Position numbers and translations under genes: made by a program
Part shown: one piece after another, positions 24,030 to 35,097 of the stretch
How positions within the stretch are numbered: the stretch's first letter is position 1
Layout of the letters: each line of letters begins with the position of its first letter
NCBI GenBank assembly: GCA_026119855.1
Contig: JAOWBW010000036.1
Location: forward strand, 744,001-808,000
Origin: Campanula takesimana
Lineage: Eukaryota; Streptophyta; Magnoliopsida; Asterales; Campanulaceae
Direction of reading: 5' to 3'
Length of the DNA stretch: 64,000 nt
Notes under the pieces: generated by a model
Databases searched by the model: none
What the model saw: only the letters and a program-made list of their open reading frames with translations
Told to the model about the DNA's origin: nothing

Positions 24030-24049
24030 ATTACTCGTCCCAGAGTAAT
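24030..24049 (-). ncRNA. Hairpin immediately upstream of the polypurine tract
   Basis: Minus strand stem ATTACTC/GAGTAAT with hexaloop TGGGAC, ending 5 bases before the polypurine tract. In the gag-only element the same position has TTTACTC/GAGTAAA (62662-62681), so the outermost pair is swapped from A-U to U-A while the rest is identical. Confidence 0.6.
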
Positions 24050-24574
24050 ATTCCTAACCCCACATCTAATCTCCGGTCTATTAGCGTAGCATGGAGGAAA
24101 ATGACCCCTATCTCCTCTACAACTCCCATCAAACAAAGCCAAAACAACATAAAGAAAATCAACCGGAGTGTAAAGGACTCCGCTCCTTATAACTCCCCAA
24201 AACAACAAATAATCAATAACAAACGGCCCTAATTGATAGCACTCCAATAATAAGAAAGTAATACGCATATCCAACTAGGGCCCACTCAAAAAGATAGGGG
24301 GAACTAAAATGACCTATGTTTCCCCCACGATTATCTTTCACTACATTCTCCCTCAAAAAGAAATCAAAGCTAGGATAATCCTTAGCAATGATTTACCTCA
24401 TAAAAATCTCCAACGCCCCCTTATGACTCCAACAAGAAATATGAGGATTTTCTATCCTATTCGCCTCTAACCAAACCTCCTACACCAAACAGAAATCCTA
24501 CCCAATTCTCCGAACCTCCCTTAGGACGCCATGCCAAGTAAAAACAATAACTCACTCTATTTCTCTCCATTTGC

Positions 24575-24602
24575 CTAGGCGCCCTTTCGGGTTTTCACCT
24601 AG
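24575..24602 (-). ncRNA. Conserved bulged hairpin with GAAA tetraloop
   Basis: Minus strand: CTAGGTG, then AAAA, then CCC-GAAA-GGG, then CGCCTAG. A 7-bp outer helix carries a one-sided AAAA bulge and an inner CCC/GGG stem capped by GAAA, a GNRA-type loop. The two counterparts at 62030 and 62131 keep the fold with different outer bases. It is an element within a longer transcript, not a separate gene. Confidence 0.65.
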
Positions 24603-24771
24603 CCTCTCTTTTCTTTTTTAATTTTTTTTTTTTTATAACTAAAAACAAGTAACGGTGATATAACAGCAACAACAACAAATAATAATACCCCACACCCCCA
24701 CACTTAAAACCATACAATGTCCACAATGCATAAACAATAAAGAGTCGGTGGGGAAGGGATACCTCCAAACA

Positions 24772-26060
24772 CTACTGAGGTGGCGGAAAGAAGTGGTCCC
24801 AAGCACCACTGGAACTGCTGCCCTGCCCTTGACCGCTCGAACTACTCCCAGGCCATTGCGGTGGCTGTGCCGCTTGTTGTCCTCCCCATGAAGACCCTTG
24901 CCACTGCATGTTAGGTGGTGGGACATATGGGTCAAACGGTCGCGGTGGTGGCAACCTCTGAAGCACATCTCTGAAAAACTCCTGCTGGGCATTCTCCTGA
25001 CTCTGTAATCTATCCTCGATCCTGTCCTCCCAACAGCTCCTGTTATACTCCCACAATTGCATCCTCTGATCCATATCCTGGACCCGCCTATCCACTGCAT
25101 GAATCCGTCCCGATAGATAATGCGTATATTCAATGTGGGACATCTCCCCCAATCTCCTTCTCAAACGGATCACCCCCAGCACCTTACTCTTCTTCATCAC
25201 CAACTGGCTCATCATTCATCGGTTGTGGCCCTTGGGATGTGCTCGCACCCCCATGTGCACTGCCCCTCGTGAGGAATTTAGCATCAACCGCTGGACCCAG
25301 AAAGAGATCCCTTGGGACTTGCAACAAATCTGCTCTTGCCTTCCCAATCAATCCAGTAATGAGCAGCGGGAAATTAAAATTAGAGCTGCTCATGTTCTGG
25401 ATTGTGTGATAAATTTCAGCACGGATAATATGCCCCATATTTATTTTAGCTCCTGTCAACACACAGTGCATAAAGCACCGCCCGTCTTCAATGAACTTCA
25501 TTGAAATGTGTGGTGGGGAGAATCATCTCGCAAATGAACCTGTGCAAGTATCTCAACCTGGGCTCTAAGTCTCGGGTGAACAATATTTGCCCACTCCTCT
25601 TGTTTGTCAAGTCAAGCACCCCAAACGTTGGGACCAGAACATCCAGCCTATGCCTATAATCCCCTTGGATTTGCCTCACCATTCTGACATACGCACAATC
25701 CTCGGGTTGGACCGGATTAGACATCCCATAGTACGCATTAATGTCCGTGCCCAAATAGCCAATGTCAGTCCCTCGCACATGGGACGTTGCATCATTCCCC
25801 TTCTCAGCGGCATTTGCATAAAATTCTTTAACATATTCCTCTACCCCATTCTCTGCCGGGTGAGCCGCAAGTCTATTCCACTTATACCGGGTAAACAACT
25901 CATTAAGTCCCAAATCCTTCTTTTTGAACTCCCTTTCAACATTAAAATGTTTATGGGACCAACGGTTATACCAAATTTCGGCCTTCTCACCCACAAAACG
26001 GGTTCGATCAAAGTTTGGTTGGGGAGCTACTTCTCTAGGGGGAGCATGACCTCTAGCCAT
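24772..26060 (-). pseudogene. Env-like / third-ORF protein of Athila elements, frameshifted
   Basis: A reading frame downstream of pol starts at MARGHAPP (26060). It resembles the plant transposon protein found after integrase in Athila-type elements, with the conserved patterns WYNRW, VKEFYANA and VRGTDIGY, then INAYYG and LHRFICEMILP. The function of this family is unproven; an envelope role has been proposed. The frame breaks near 25,488-25,501 and again near 25,190-25,215, giving three overlapping pieces (25488-26060, 25184-25501, 24772-25215). The last piece is rich in Q, P, S and G with a possible coiled-coil region. No clear signal peptide or membrane anchor was seen. The gene is disabled as it stands. 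Confidence 0.75.
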
Positions 26061-27144
26061 AACACAATACAAGACTACCCAACAGCCACAGAGAATTAAG
26101 CGAAAAAAAGGATTCTTACGTGCTCGCCGGAGACTCGCCGGAAATTCGCCGGAAAATTCACCGGAGTAAGAGAAGATGACCGGAAGAAAGAACTTGCTCA
26201 CACGATCACTTTTCCCTTCTAGAAGCACCTTCAATTCTCGCTCCAAGTTGCCCAATTTCACCCTTTTCTGTGTTCTTGACAACTTCAACAATTCTTCCAA
26301 TTCTTGAGATTTAATGGCGTTTTTGGGTTGAATTCTTTGAGATTAATGGAGGAGGAGGGATGGGTATGACAATTTTGGTGATTAAGGGAGAAGAAGGTGG
26401 TGATTTATGGGAGAATTTGTAGAGAGAAGGAGGAAGGGCCCGGTTTTTGTAGAGAGAGAAAGAGGGTGGAGGGTTAGGGTTTGAAGAATGAAGGGGAAGG
26501 GTCCAAATTCTGACCAAATCCGGAATTTGTCCGCCCAGTTCGCTTAGTGGGCGACCGCCCAAAGTCTTGGTGGGCGACCACCCATTCAATCAGTTTGCAC
26601 TCCTCCGTTTACACCTTCCTGGGCGACCGCCCATAACCATAGTGGGCGAGCGCCCACTTTCCTATAGATTTTTTTTTTTTTTTTAAGCCACCTCGCACTC
26701 CATTGCTTCACATCACCACAAACATCACAAGCGTAATATCCATTATGAAAAATAAAAAATAAAAATGACTCAAAGAATAAAAATCTTTTTGGAGGGTGAC
26801 ACTATTTACACTCCCCTATAAACCCACAAACTCGGAGAGATCCAAAAAGGATGACACAGACAAATTTTCTGACCGCACTTTCGTTGCCTACGTTCCCCCT
26901 AGGACAATAAGGGGCTCAGGTCACCGTAGTTCGAACCGACCCGGAAATAAAAGACACGAAAGCAATAATAATTTTTTTTTTTTTATGAATACCACCCCCC
27001 CCCCCAAACTTAGAACGTGCTATGTCCTCATGGCATTGAAGAACAACACACTCCCAATTCAAAAATGATGATAAACTGAAAGGAAAAACATAAAGCAATA
27101 AAAATGATACCTGGTTGGGTTGCCTCCCAACAAACGCCTTTGTT
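26061..27144 (-). other. Pol-to-env-like spacer with palindrome cluster
   Basis: This noncoding part of the Athila-type element holds several features. A conserved hairpin right after the pol stop has stem GTTGGG/CCCAAC around AGGCAA (about 27,113-27,131). A G-rich motif TAAGTTTGGGGGG follows GAGGACATAGCACG (about 26,995-27,034). A cluster of four GGGCGACCGCCC-type palindromes lies at 26549-26560, 26572-26583, 26621-26632 and 26644-26655. Next to them ATTCAATCAGTTTG is also found beside the same palindromes in the LTRs. Confidence 0.65.
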
Positions 27145-27289
27145 TTAAGTCTTTGGCTCGACATAATGCCACATAAATATTAAGTGGCTCCCTCCGGGTC
27201 CGTCAAATCAATTACATCAATTTCATTGATGTCTTCCAAAATAGACAGCCCCTCATAATAAGGCTTCACTCGGTGTCCATTCACTTTAA

Positions 27290-28382
27290 GGGTTCGTCTG
27301 GTACACAGTTTTACAAACGGAGAGTTCTGCAAACATAGCACATTTTGAAACGGAGCTTTCTGAAACGGAATATTTTTTCTGTGAATGTGTTTGGTGCATC
27401 ATCTTAAAACGCTAATTTGATATTTAAATGTTTATTTATATTGACATTTTTACCCACATTGCGATAGAACACAAGTGTTGTTAAAAAAAATTGACGCTAT
27501 ACACATATAATCCCTTTGGCCCATACCAATGGGCACTTTTGCTCAAACCAACTTGAACTTTTAGTAATAGAAACATTATCAAAACTATTTTTAAATTTTT
27601 ATGGAGATAAATTATTTAGCATAAAATGTTAGTCAAAGTAAGTTCAAGTAGGTTTGACCAAACGTGCCCATTGGTGTGGGACGGAGGTAGTATTATTCAA
27701 GCAAGAAAAAAAAACACTAATGTTTAATAAAAGAAATGGCCTGCAGTAAAATAATTACATTTGACTATTCAGTTTTACTGAACCTTTGTGAATTGTGATA
27801 ATGATAAAGATGAATAAACAAAAGAAAATCCCGAATTTCCCCTGTACTTGTCTTCTCATCTCCTTCCCTCTCTCTCTATTTACCAGTAGCTCTTTCCCAT
27901 GCCCACCGACCCCTCCGGCCCTCCCCCACCCCTTTCTATCAGTATCATCTTCTTCCTTCATTTCTTCCATTTCCAGTGTATGATCTCAATTTTTTTCTTT
28001 ATATTCATTAACCCATCTTTCAATTTTTCCTCCCTCAAACTACTGTTCTCTTAATATAAACACTCCTGTAACCCACCTTCAACAATCACGGATCTGAAAA
28101 TCAAGGCCCTTAATTCTTCTTCATCATGTTCTTTCCAAGATCCAAAAAATTCACATCTGAAGCTCATTCTTTCCTGAAATTAAATGGTTATTTTGGTCCA
28201 CATCAATTGTATGCTCCATTCCACAGGTACCGTTCAAGTAAACGCTACCTTTTATAGCATTCGAAACGGTGCTTCCGTTCAAGAACGTTGCGAAGCCGGA
28301 ACGCAGTAGTGATACGCTTAACTGGACTAAAAGCCCCGTTTCGAATTCCATTTGAGAATGGAACGGGATACCAGACGAGGCC
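27290..28382. mobile_element. Harbinger-like element inserted in the end of pol
   Basis: The inverted ends are GGGTTCGTCTGGTA and GGCCTCGTCTGGTA, flanked by the 3-bp duplication TAA (27287-27289 and 28383-28385), as in PIF/Harbinger elements. The length is 1093 bp with no transposase. Removing it rejoins the integrase C-terminus in frame, with codons for GTTF followed by KVNGHRVKPYYEG, which shows precise insertion into pol. A Stowaway is nested inside. Confidence 0.85.
27510..27690. mobile_element. Stowaway nested in the Harbinger-like element
   Basis: Inverted ends share CCCATACCAATGGGCAC and CCCACACCAATGGGCAC, with a CCTCCGTCCCA-like right terminus and flanking TA. It is a fourth nesting level: Stowaway in Harbinger in Athila-type in copia. 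Confidence 0.7.
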
Positions 28383-29889
28383 TAAATGTTGTCCCATCTT
28401 TCAAATCTTTAAGCTCTACAGCTCCATGGGGAAACACTCGAACCAATTCATAAGGACCCGTCCACCGTGAACGCAGTTTTTCGGAAAAAAGATTGAGGCG
28501 AGAGTTAACGAGGACTTTCATACCCGGTTTGAGAAACTTGGGTTTAAGGTTTTTATCATGATATCTTTTTGTCCTCTCTTTGTATAACTTTGCACTCTCA
28601 TAACTATCCTGCCTCATTTCTGCAAGCTCATCCAAGTCAAGCAATCTTTTCTCCCCTGCTAAAGTCAAATCCATGTTTAGCTGCTTGGTTGCCCAATATG
28701 CTTTGTGCTCTAGTTCCACTGGCAGATGACACTCTTTTCCATACACAATCCGGTACGGGCTCATTCCAATGGGGGTTTTGTATGCAGTCCGATAAGCCCA
28801 CAGTGCATCACACAATTTGTCAGCCCAGTCCTTACGATTTGGACGCACCGTTTTCTCAAGCACCGCCTTAATTTGGCGATTACTCACCTCCACTTGGCCC
28901 GATGTTTGAGGGTGATAAGCCGTAGCCAACTTGTGACCCACCACATATCTTTTTAGCACTTGATTGAACATTCTGTTTGTGAAGTGCGTCCCTTGGTCAC
29001 TTATAATGACGCGCAGCACTCCATACCTGCTAAAGATATTTTCACGCACAAACTTGCAAACAATATTAGCATCATTAGTCCGGGTAGGAATTGCTTCCAC
29101 CCATTTAGACACATAATCTACAGCAACAAGAATGTACAAGTAGCCTTGGGAAGGGGGAAAAGGACCCATAAAATCAATACCCCACACATCAAAAATATCA
29201 ACAATTAAATTATGTTGTAAGGGCATTTCATCTCTCTTTCCTATGTTGCCGGTCCTTTGGCATCTATCACACCTCACACAAAAATTATGAGCATCTTTAA
29301 ATAAAGTGGGCCAATATAGACCCGCTTGCAATACTTTTCTAGCGGTCTTTTGCCCACTAAAGTGACCCCCACATTGGAGTTCGTGGCAAAATCTCAACAC
29401 GCTAGCTTGCTCATGCTCCGGAATGCATCTCCTGATTATCTTGTCCGGGCAAACTTTCCACAGATAAGGGTCATCCCAAATGTAGTGCTTCACATCCGAT
29501 CTAAACTTTCGTTTTTGATCGTAAGTGAAGTTAGGTGGCATAATATTAGAAACAATGAAATTCACAAGATCCGCATACCAAGGCTCATGAACATGTAAAG
29601 CAAATAGTTGCTCATCCGAAAAATTTTCGTTAACCGGAATCGCACCATCTATCACATTAGTAAATGTAAAGTTCTCTAGCCTAGACAAGTGATCCGCCAC
29701 CACATTTTCGGTCCCCTTTTTGTCTTTTATTTCAATGTCAAATTCCTGCAGTAGGAGCATCCACCTAAGAAGTCTAGGTTTAGCATCCTTTTTATTTAGC
29801 AAATATTTAAGTGCAGCATGATCAGAGTAGATAATCACCTTAGACCCAAGCAAGTAAGAACGAAACTTTTTCAGAGCAAACACAACTGC

Positions 29890-31803
29890 TTAAAATTCTT
29901 TTTCTGTGGTAGTATAATTCAGTTGTGCATCATTTAAAGTTCTACTTGCATAATGAATCACATGAGGCAATTTATCCACTCTTTGCCCCAAGACAGCCCC
30001 AATCGCAAAATCTGATGCATCACACATGATCTCAAATGGTAGAGACCAATTGGGGCTGGATAGAATGGGGGCACATGTCAACTTCTCCTTCAGCAGATTG
30101 AAGGCCTCTAAACACTCTTGGTCAAAGATGAACTCAGTGTCCTTAGCTAGCAGGTTACATAAAGGCTTACAGATTTTTGAAAAGTCTTTTATGAAACTCC
30201 TATAAAAACCTGTATGGCCTAGAAAACTTCGCACACCGTTAACCGACACAGGGGGAGGCAATTTTGAAATCACATCGATTTTAGCCTTGTCTACCTCAAT
30301 CCCCTTGTTTGACACCAAGTATCCTAACACAATGCCATGCCTTACAAGAAAATGACATTTTTCCCAACTAAGGGTCAAATTTGTCTCACAACAACGATTT
30401 AATACCATTGTCAAATTCTCTAGGCACCCATCAAAACTGTCACCAAATATCGAGAACTCATCCATGAAGACTTCGACACATCGCTCAATCAAATCAGAGA
30501 AGATAGAGGTCATACACCTTTGAAAGGTCGCAGGTGCATTACAAAGCCCAAAGGGCATCCTTCTAAATGCGAATGTGCCAAAAGGACAAGTAAAAGTGGT
30601 CTTGGCTTGGTCCTCTGGTGCAATGGGGATTTGGTTATACCCCGAAAAACCATCCAAGAAACAATAATACTCATGTCCCGCTAACCTCTCAAGAATCTGA
30701 TCAATAAAGGGCAAAGGGAAGTGATCTTTCTTGGTTGCAGCATTCAGTTTGCGCAAATCTATGCACATTCTCAGACCAGTCACTTCCCTTTTTGGCACTT
30801 CTTCTCCTTTTTCATTAGTGGTGACCGTGTAGCCCGATTTCTTAGGAACGACTTGAACCGGGCTCACCCACTCACTATCAGCAACGGCATAGATAATGCC
30901 TGCATCCAACAATTTTAAGACCTCTTTCCTAACCGCCTCCTCCATGTGAGGATTTAACCTCCTCTGTCTCTCTCTAGACGGTTTAGCACCATCTATGAGA
31001 TTAATTTTGTGCATGCACATGGAGGGGCTTATACCCTTAATATCTGCTAAGGTCCACCCTATGGCCTGCTTGTGCTCATGAAGCACTTTGATCAACTTGG
31101 CCTCTTGTTCTAGGGTCAAATCTGAGGCAATTATCACGGGCAAAGTCTCTCCCTCCCCAAGAAAAACATACTTTAAATTGGAGGGAAGGGCTTTCAGCTC
31201 AAGAGCTGGAGGGGTTACAATAGAAGGCACCGACTTCTCATTGAAGTGGCCTAGGGGGTGAAACGGGCCATCACTAGGATGGTGTTCGTCGGCCTTTTCC
31301 ACAGCCATCAGTTGAACATCCGCATTATCCCTAAGTTTCTCACCGCCAGTTGACAACAAAGACTCTAACTCCTCACAGTCTCTCTCATGCCACAGAACTT
31401 CACTCACACAATCCTCAATAATATCCACACAGTTACAAGACTCATCATCTATGGGACTTTGCATGACATCAAACACAGATATTTCTATTTTCTCATTAGT
31501 CACACACATAGATAGAGTCCCATCACCCACATTAATGATGGTGTTAGTAGTAGCCATAAATGGACGCCCAAGCAATATGGGAGAATCCTGACTATTCCCA
31601 ACACCATTCACCGTCTCAAGCACAACAAAATCCACAGGGATAATCAAATTGGCTACCTGCACCAAAACATCCTCCACAATTCCCAATGGCCTCTTGATTG
31701 AACGGTCGGCCAATTGCAAGGTCATTGTGGTGGGTTTTAGCTCAGGTAAACCCAACTCAAGATACAAATGATGAGGTAACAAATTAATGCTAGCACCGAG
31801 ATC
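29890..31803 (-). pseudogene. Protease, reverse transcriptase and RNase H N-terminus
   Basis: This piece is 633 codons between in-frame stops. It opens with the retropepsin active site DLGAS and later ILLGRPFM. RT follows, with PFIDQILERLAG, FLDGFSGYNQI and FGLCNAPATFQRCM. The catalytic box, normally F/Y-x-D-D in plant gypsy RT, reads VFMDEFS because codon two of the pair is GAG, so the second aspartate is replaced by glutamate. RNase H begins with CDASDFAIGAVL and reaches TTTEKEF before the stop at 29890. With the stop codons this element is unlikely to make active enzyme. Confidence 0.88.
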
Positions 31804-33669
31804 TTACATTGCCTTCACCTTTTTAGAATCCCCCATAGATATAGAAATATTAAAACTTCCGGGGTCTTTCAATTTAGGTGGGAGGTTCTGTTGTACCACA
31901 GCACTGGCACTTTCACCCATAACCAATTTCTCATCATTCCCATACTTGGGTTTCCTGGAGTTAAGTTCTTTGAAAAACTTTGCATAAGCTGGGATATTTT
32001 TAATGACATTTAACAAAGGAAGATTGATGTTCACTTTAGAAAACATGTCATATAAATCAGACATTTGCTTATCCAGCTTGTTTCTCATGAATCTACCAGG
32101 AAACGGTACAGGAGGTACATATGGCTTGGGGGTGGAAGAATCAGTAACAGGAATTTCCCCCATGCCATTAGTACTCTTATCAACAACATTCTCAACAACA
32201 GGTGGTTCAGCAGTTTCAGAAGGAGAGTTAGGACATACCTCATTACTTACCTGTTTGCCATTTCTCAGAGTCATAATGGCCTTGGCTTGCTCCCCTTGAC
32301 TAGGGAAGGTTCCGGGTTTATGCCCTTGCTGACCCACAGCTAGTTGACCAATTTGGGTTTCCAGCTTTTTGTTGACCGCGTCCTGCTGCTTCTCACGCTG
32401 CTCCATCATTAACTTCATTTGTTGCTGCTATTGCATCATGGACCTCATCATATCCTCCAGTGATTGCTTAGGCTGCTGTTCTGGATTCCCTTGTGGGGGA
32501 GGAGGATAGAGAGGTTTCTGCTGCTGGTACTGAATTCCTGGGTTGCCCCTCCAAGAAAAATTTGGGTGGTTTTTCCAATCTGGATTATACGTATTAGAAT
32601 ACATACCACCTTGATTTTGCCTTGGGGGATACCCTTGCATCGCATTTACCTGTTCAGAATCAAACTGTGCAACAACTGGACAACCATTAGTAGCATGAGT
32701 GTTAGATCCACAATTAGCACAGAAATCAGATACCACATTAGCACTTGAGGAAGACATATTAGAATTCATTTTAGCCATGTTTTGGTTTAACAAAGACACC
32801 TGCCTAGTGAACTCATCCATACCACTCAACTCATGCACTCCCTTAGGTTTCCCTCTAGAGCCTTTTTCTTGCGAATTGGCCCCCAACATCTCAAATAATT
32901 CTTGGGTTTGGTCAACAGTTTTGGCTCCTAGAAAGCCGCCTGCTGCGTTGTCGACCATAGCTTGGTCTGCTGCAGTTAACCCACCATAAAATGTTTGATG
33001 TAAAAGGGCCTCAGGAAAAGCATGATGGGGGCACTGCACTTGCAACATTTTGAACCTATCCCAAGCCTCATGAAATGGCTCACCTACCTCTTGAGTAAAC
33101 CCTATGATTTTCTGTCTAAAGGTGGCCAAAGTAGCATGCGGAAAAAATTTCTTTAATAATGCATCATGCAACCCATCCCATGTAGTGATACTCCTAGCAG
33201 GAAGTAACATAAGCCAAGTTTTAGCTGCCCCTTAAAGAGAGAAAGGAAAATACTTAAGTCTTAATTGTTCATCAGTAACCCCCTCTTTTACAGGGAATCC
33301 TGATATAATCATCATGTACTCTCTCAAGAAGTTCAAAGAGTCTTCAGCGGGAAGACCCTGAAACTTGGGCAACTGACTGAAATAATGCCCCTTCGCCTCA
33401 TAAGATTTAGCGGCCTCAGTCAGGACAATACATGACACCGATGTGTCAACCTTAGGCCTAGCATATTCTTTAATTAAGGGATTAGCCATTACAACTTCAA
33501 TTTCTTCTCCCCCGGTGGAAGAAGTTTCAAAATCACTTAAAAATACCTCTGTCTCGGTGACAGAAGCTTCAGACTCAGACTCAGAAATAGGGGGAATGCC
33601 CCTGTCAAGTCTATCGATATTATCGTCCAAAGGAACCAACTCGGGGTTCAATGAACGCCTACCAAACAT
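31804..33669 (-). pseudogene. gag of the Athila-type element, three in-frame stops
   Basis: Three pieces in one frame are separated by stops at 33232-33234, 32428-32430 and 31804-31806. The retrotransposon gag capsid region spans the first two (NFLREYMMIISGFPV, then TWDGLHDALLKKFFP). It is followed by a zinc knuckle of form CX2CX4HX4C (CANCGSNTHATNGC) and a Q/P-rich tail. The 32428 stop lies in a glutamine run and would be a single CAG-to-TAG change. The start is the ATG at 33669, only ~35 nt beyond the primer site. The third stop sits directly before the protease DLGAS. Confidence 0.85.
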
Positions 33670-33703
33670 ACACCGACTAAATTAACTTGTAAATCAAAAC
33701 AAG

Positions 33704-33721
33704 TCCCCGGCAGCGGCGCCA
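33704..33721 (-). promoter_or_regulatory. Primer binding site, tRNA-Asp type
   Basis: Minus strand TGGCGCCGCTGCCGGGGA, six bases inside the LTR, complements the 3' end of plant tRNA-Asp with one mismatch. This primer is characteristic of Athila-type elements. Confidence 0.88.
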
Positions 33722-33727
33722 AAAACT

Positions 33728-35092
33728 TGATGGATAAAATTCCAAGTAATAAATACCTAGCAAGCGCACTAGTTACCGTAGTAGTAACGCGCGAAAGCGA
33801 GGGTCGATCCCACAGAGACTTGTTGGACAAATAAGTTTATTTAATTAGTGTAAACGAACCAAGGGGGGGTTTTGATTGATTTTGATTAAACTAAATTAAC
33901 TACTAAGCAATGAAAATAAATTACTAAATTAAAGATCACTAAGCAAACAAAGATTTAATTCAAGACTACGAAGATTCACAGATTGGGGTTCACAACTATC
34001 TCCTCTCTATGCTATTTTATTAAAGAGATTATTAAACTTGTTCAAGAAATCGTTCACTTATTTAAGATTTGGGACGGTCTGGTCACCGAATTACAACCCT
34101 ATTATTATCTCTATGTGATGAATTCCGCTAAGTCAACAACACACACAAATAATTTATTAAGTTCTTAAGAACACTTGATCTTAAATTCTTTTGATTTCCG
34201 CGAGGTCCTCAATTAAATCTAATCACAAGAATATGATTCAATATATAAATTATTCACGCTAGTGAAACAATCTAAACCAAGATAATTTAAAGATCAAGAA
34301 TATCAAGTCATATTAATGAAATCTTTAAATTAATTAAGCTATATTCTTATGAACAAGAACAAGATTAATATTTAATTAAGCCCAATTTAGCATAGAGATT
34401 TGATAGTTATTACTCCCAATCCATGAACAAAGAAATTATCTACTCATCGACATAGCAATAAACACAAGCATATAATTAAAAATCATAAACCTGGATAAAC
34501 GCTTGATGATGAATAATCTCCCAAATCTTGTTTACAACTTGAAACTTGAATAAAACCTAAAACAAAAGCATAAAAAAACTAAAGGCTACAGTCTAATATT
34601 TATACATAGAGAAAACTCGGGCCAAAAATAGGGAAAATTGGGTTAAAACCCGCTTTGGAGAGGAATCCCGAAAATCAGTGCGTAGAAGTGGGCGACCGCC
34701 CAGAAGGGTTATGGGCGACCGCCCCTTCAATCAGTTTGGAACATCTCAAAATCGCCTTAGTGGGCTACCGCCAGGGTCAGAGTGGGCGACCGCCCACTCT
34801 CTTGGAATGGACTTCCTTCATTTTTCTTCTTTTCTTCACCTCTTTGACTCGCTTGACCACGGTTGACCTTTGACTCTGACTCGAACAATATTCAGTCTTC
34901 GACAAATTACAACCCACGGACTTTGCAACCACACAAAATACACTACAAAGTGTCTTAAAACATTACAAATCCAACAAAGTTCCATAAACCATAAAAGACC
35001 AAAATACATCCAATCTAAACTAGATTACAACCAAAAGCCTATGAAATTAGTACGAAAATGTAGAGATAATACATGTGTATACCGATCCATCA
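33728..35092 (-). repeat. 5' LTR of the Athila-type element
   Basis: 1365 bp, TGATGG...CCATCA on the plus strand. It contains GGGCGACCGCCC palindromes at 34690-34701, 34713-34724 and 34783-34794 and a decayed one at 34762-34773. The target duplication CCGGG follows at 35093-35097. Confidence 0.93.
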
Positions 35093-35097
35093 CCGGG

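Larger units (their letters stand above)
24025..24735 (-). other. Noncoding 3' module with conserved hairpins
   Basis: This is the region between the env-like gene and the polypurine tract. Reading on the minus strand, it contains: a motif AAGTGTGGGGG (about 24,690-24,708); a GAAA-loop hairpin (24575-24602); a ~90-base block around 24,390-24,485 nearly identical to 62,260-62,345; a G-run/C-run stem (24297-24303 with 24320-24326); and a hairpin just before the polypurine tract (24030-24049). The same order occurs at 61,900-62,701 in the gag-only element. The long conservation without coding capacity points to an RNA function such as packaging, priming or 3' processing (inference). Confidence 0.7.
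27145..29889 (-). pseudogene. RNase H C-terminus and integrase of the Athila-type element
   Basis: From 29883 to 28386 the frame encodes the second half of RNase H (YSDHAALKYLL, then VADHLSR), then integrase. The zinc-binding HHCC region (HELQCGGH near residues 167-174, CDRC at 205-208) precedes the catalytic core. The DDE residues are in FDVWGIDFMG (D about 237), ISDQGTHF (D about 296) and SGQVEVSNRQ (E about 332), and all three are present. The C-terminal part is interrupted at 28,383 by the Harbinger-like insertion, which adds a foreign tail. The original end resumes at 27286 and stops at 27145-27147. The frame is separated from RT by a stop at 29890-29892. Confidence 0.85.
22667..35092 (-). 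mobile_element. Athila-type Ty3/gypsy retrotransposon, 12.4 kb, complete but disabled
   Basis: LTRs of 1343 and 1365 bp are flanked by the 5-bp target duplication CCGGG (22662-22666 and 35093-35097). On the minus strand the order is: LTR, tRNA-Asp primer site, gag, protease, RT, RNase H, integrase, noncoding region, env-like gene, 3' module, polypurine tract, LTR. The gag-pol frame is continuous except for stops at 33232, 32428, 31804 and 29890 and a Harbinger-like insertion at 27290-28382. By eye the LTRs differ at about 20 substitutions plus a ~22-bp indel (about 1.5%), so insertion is fairly recent. It split a copia-type element. Confidence 0.93.
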
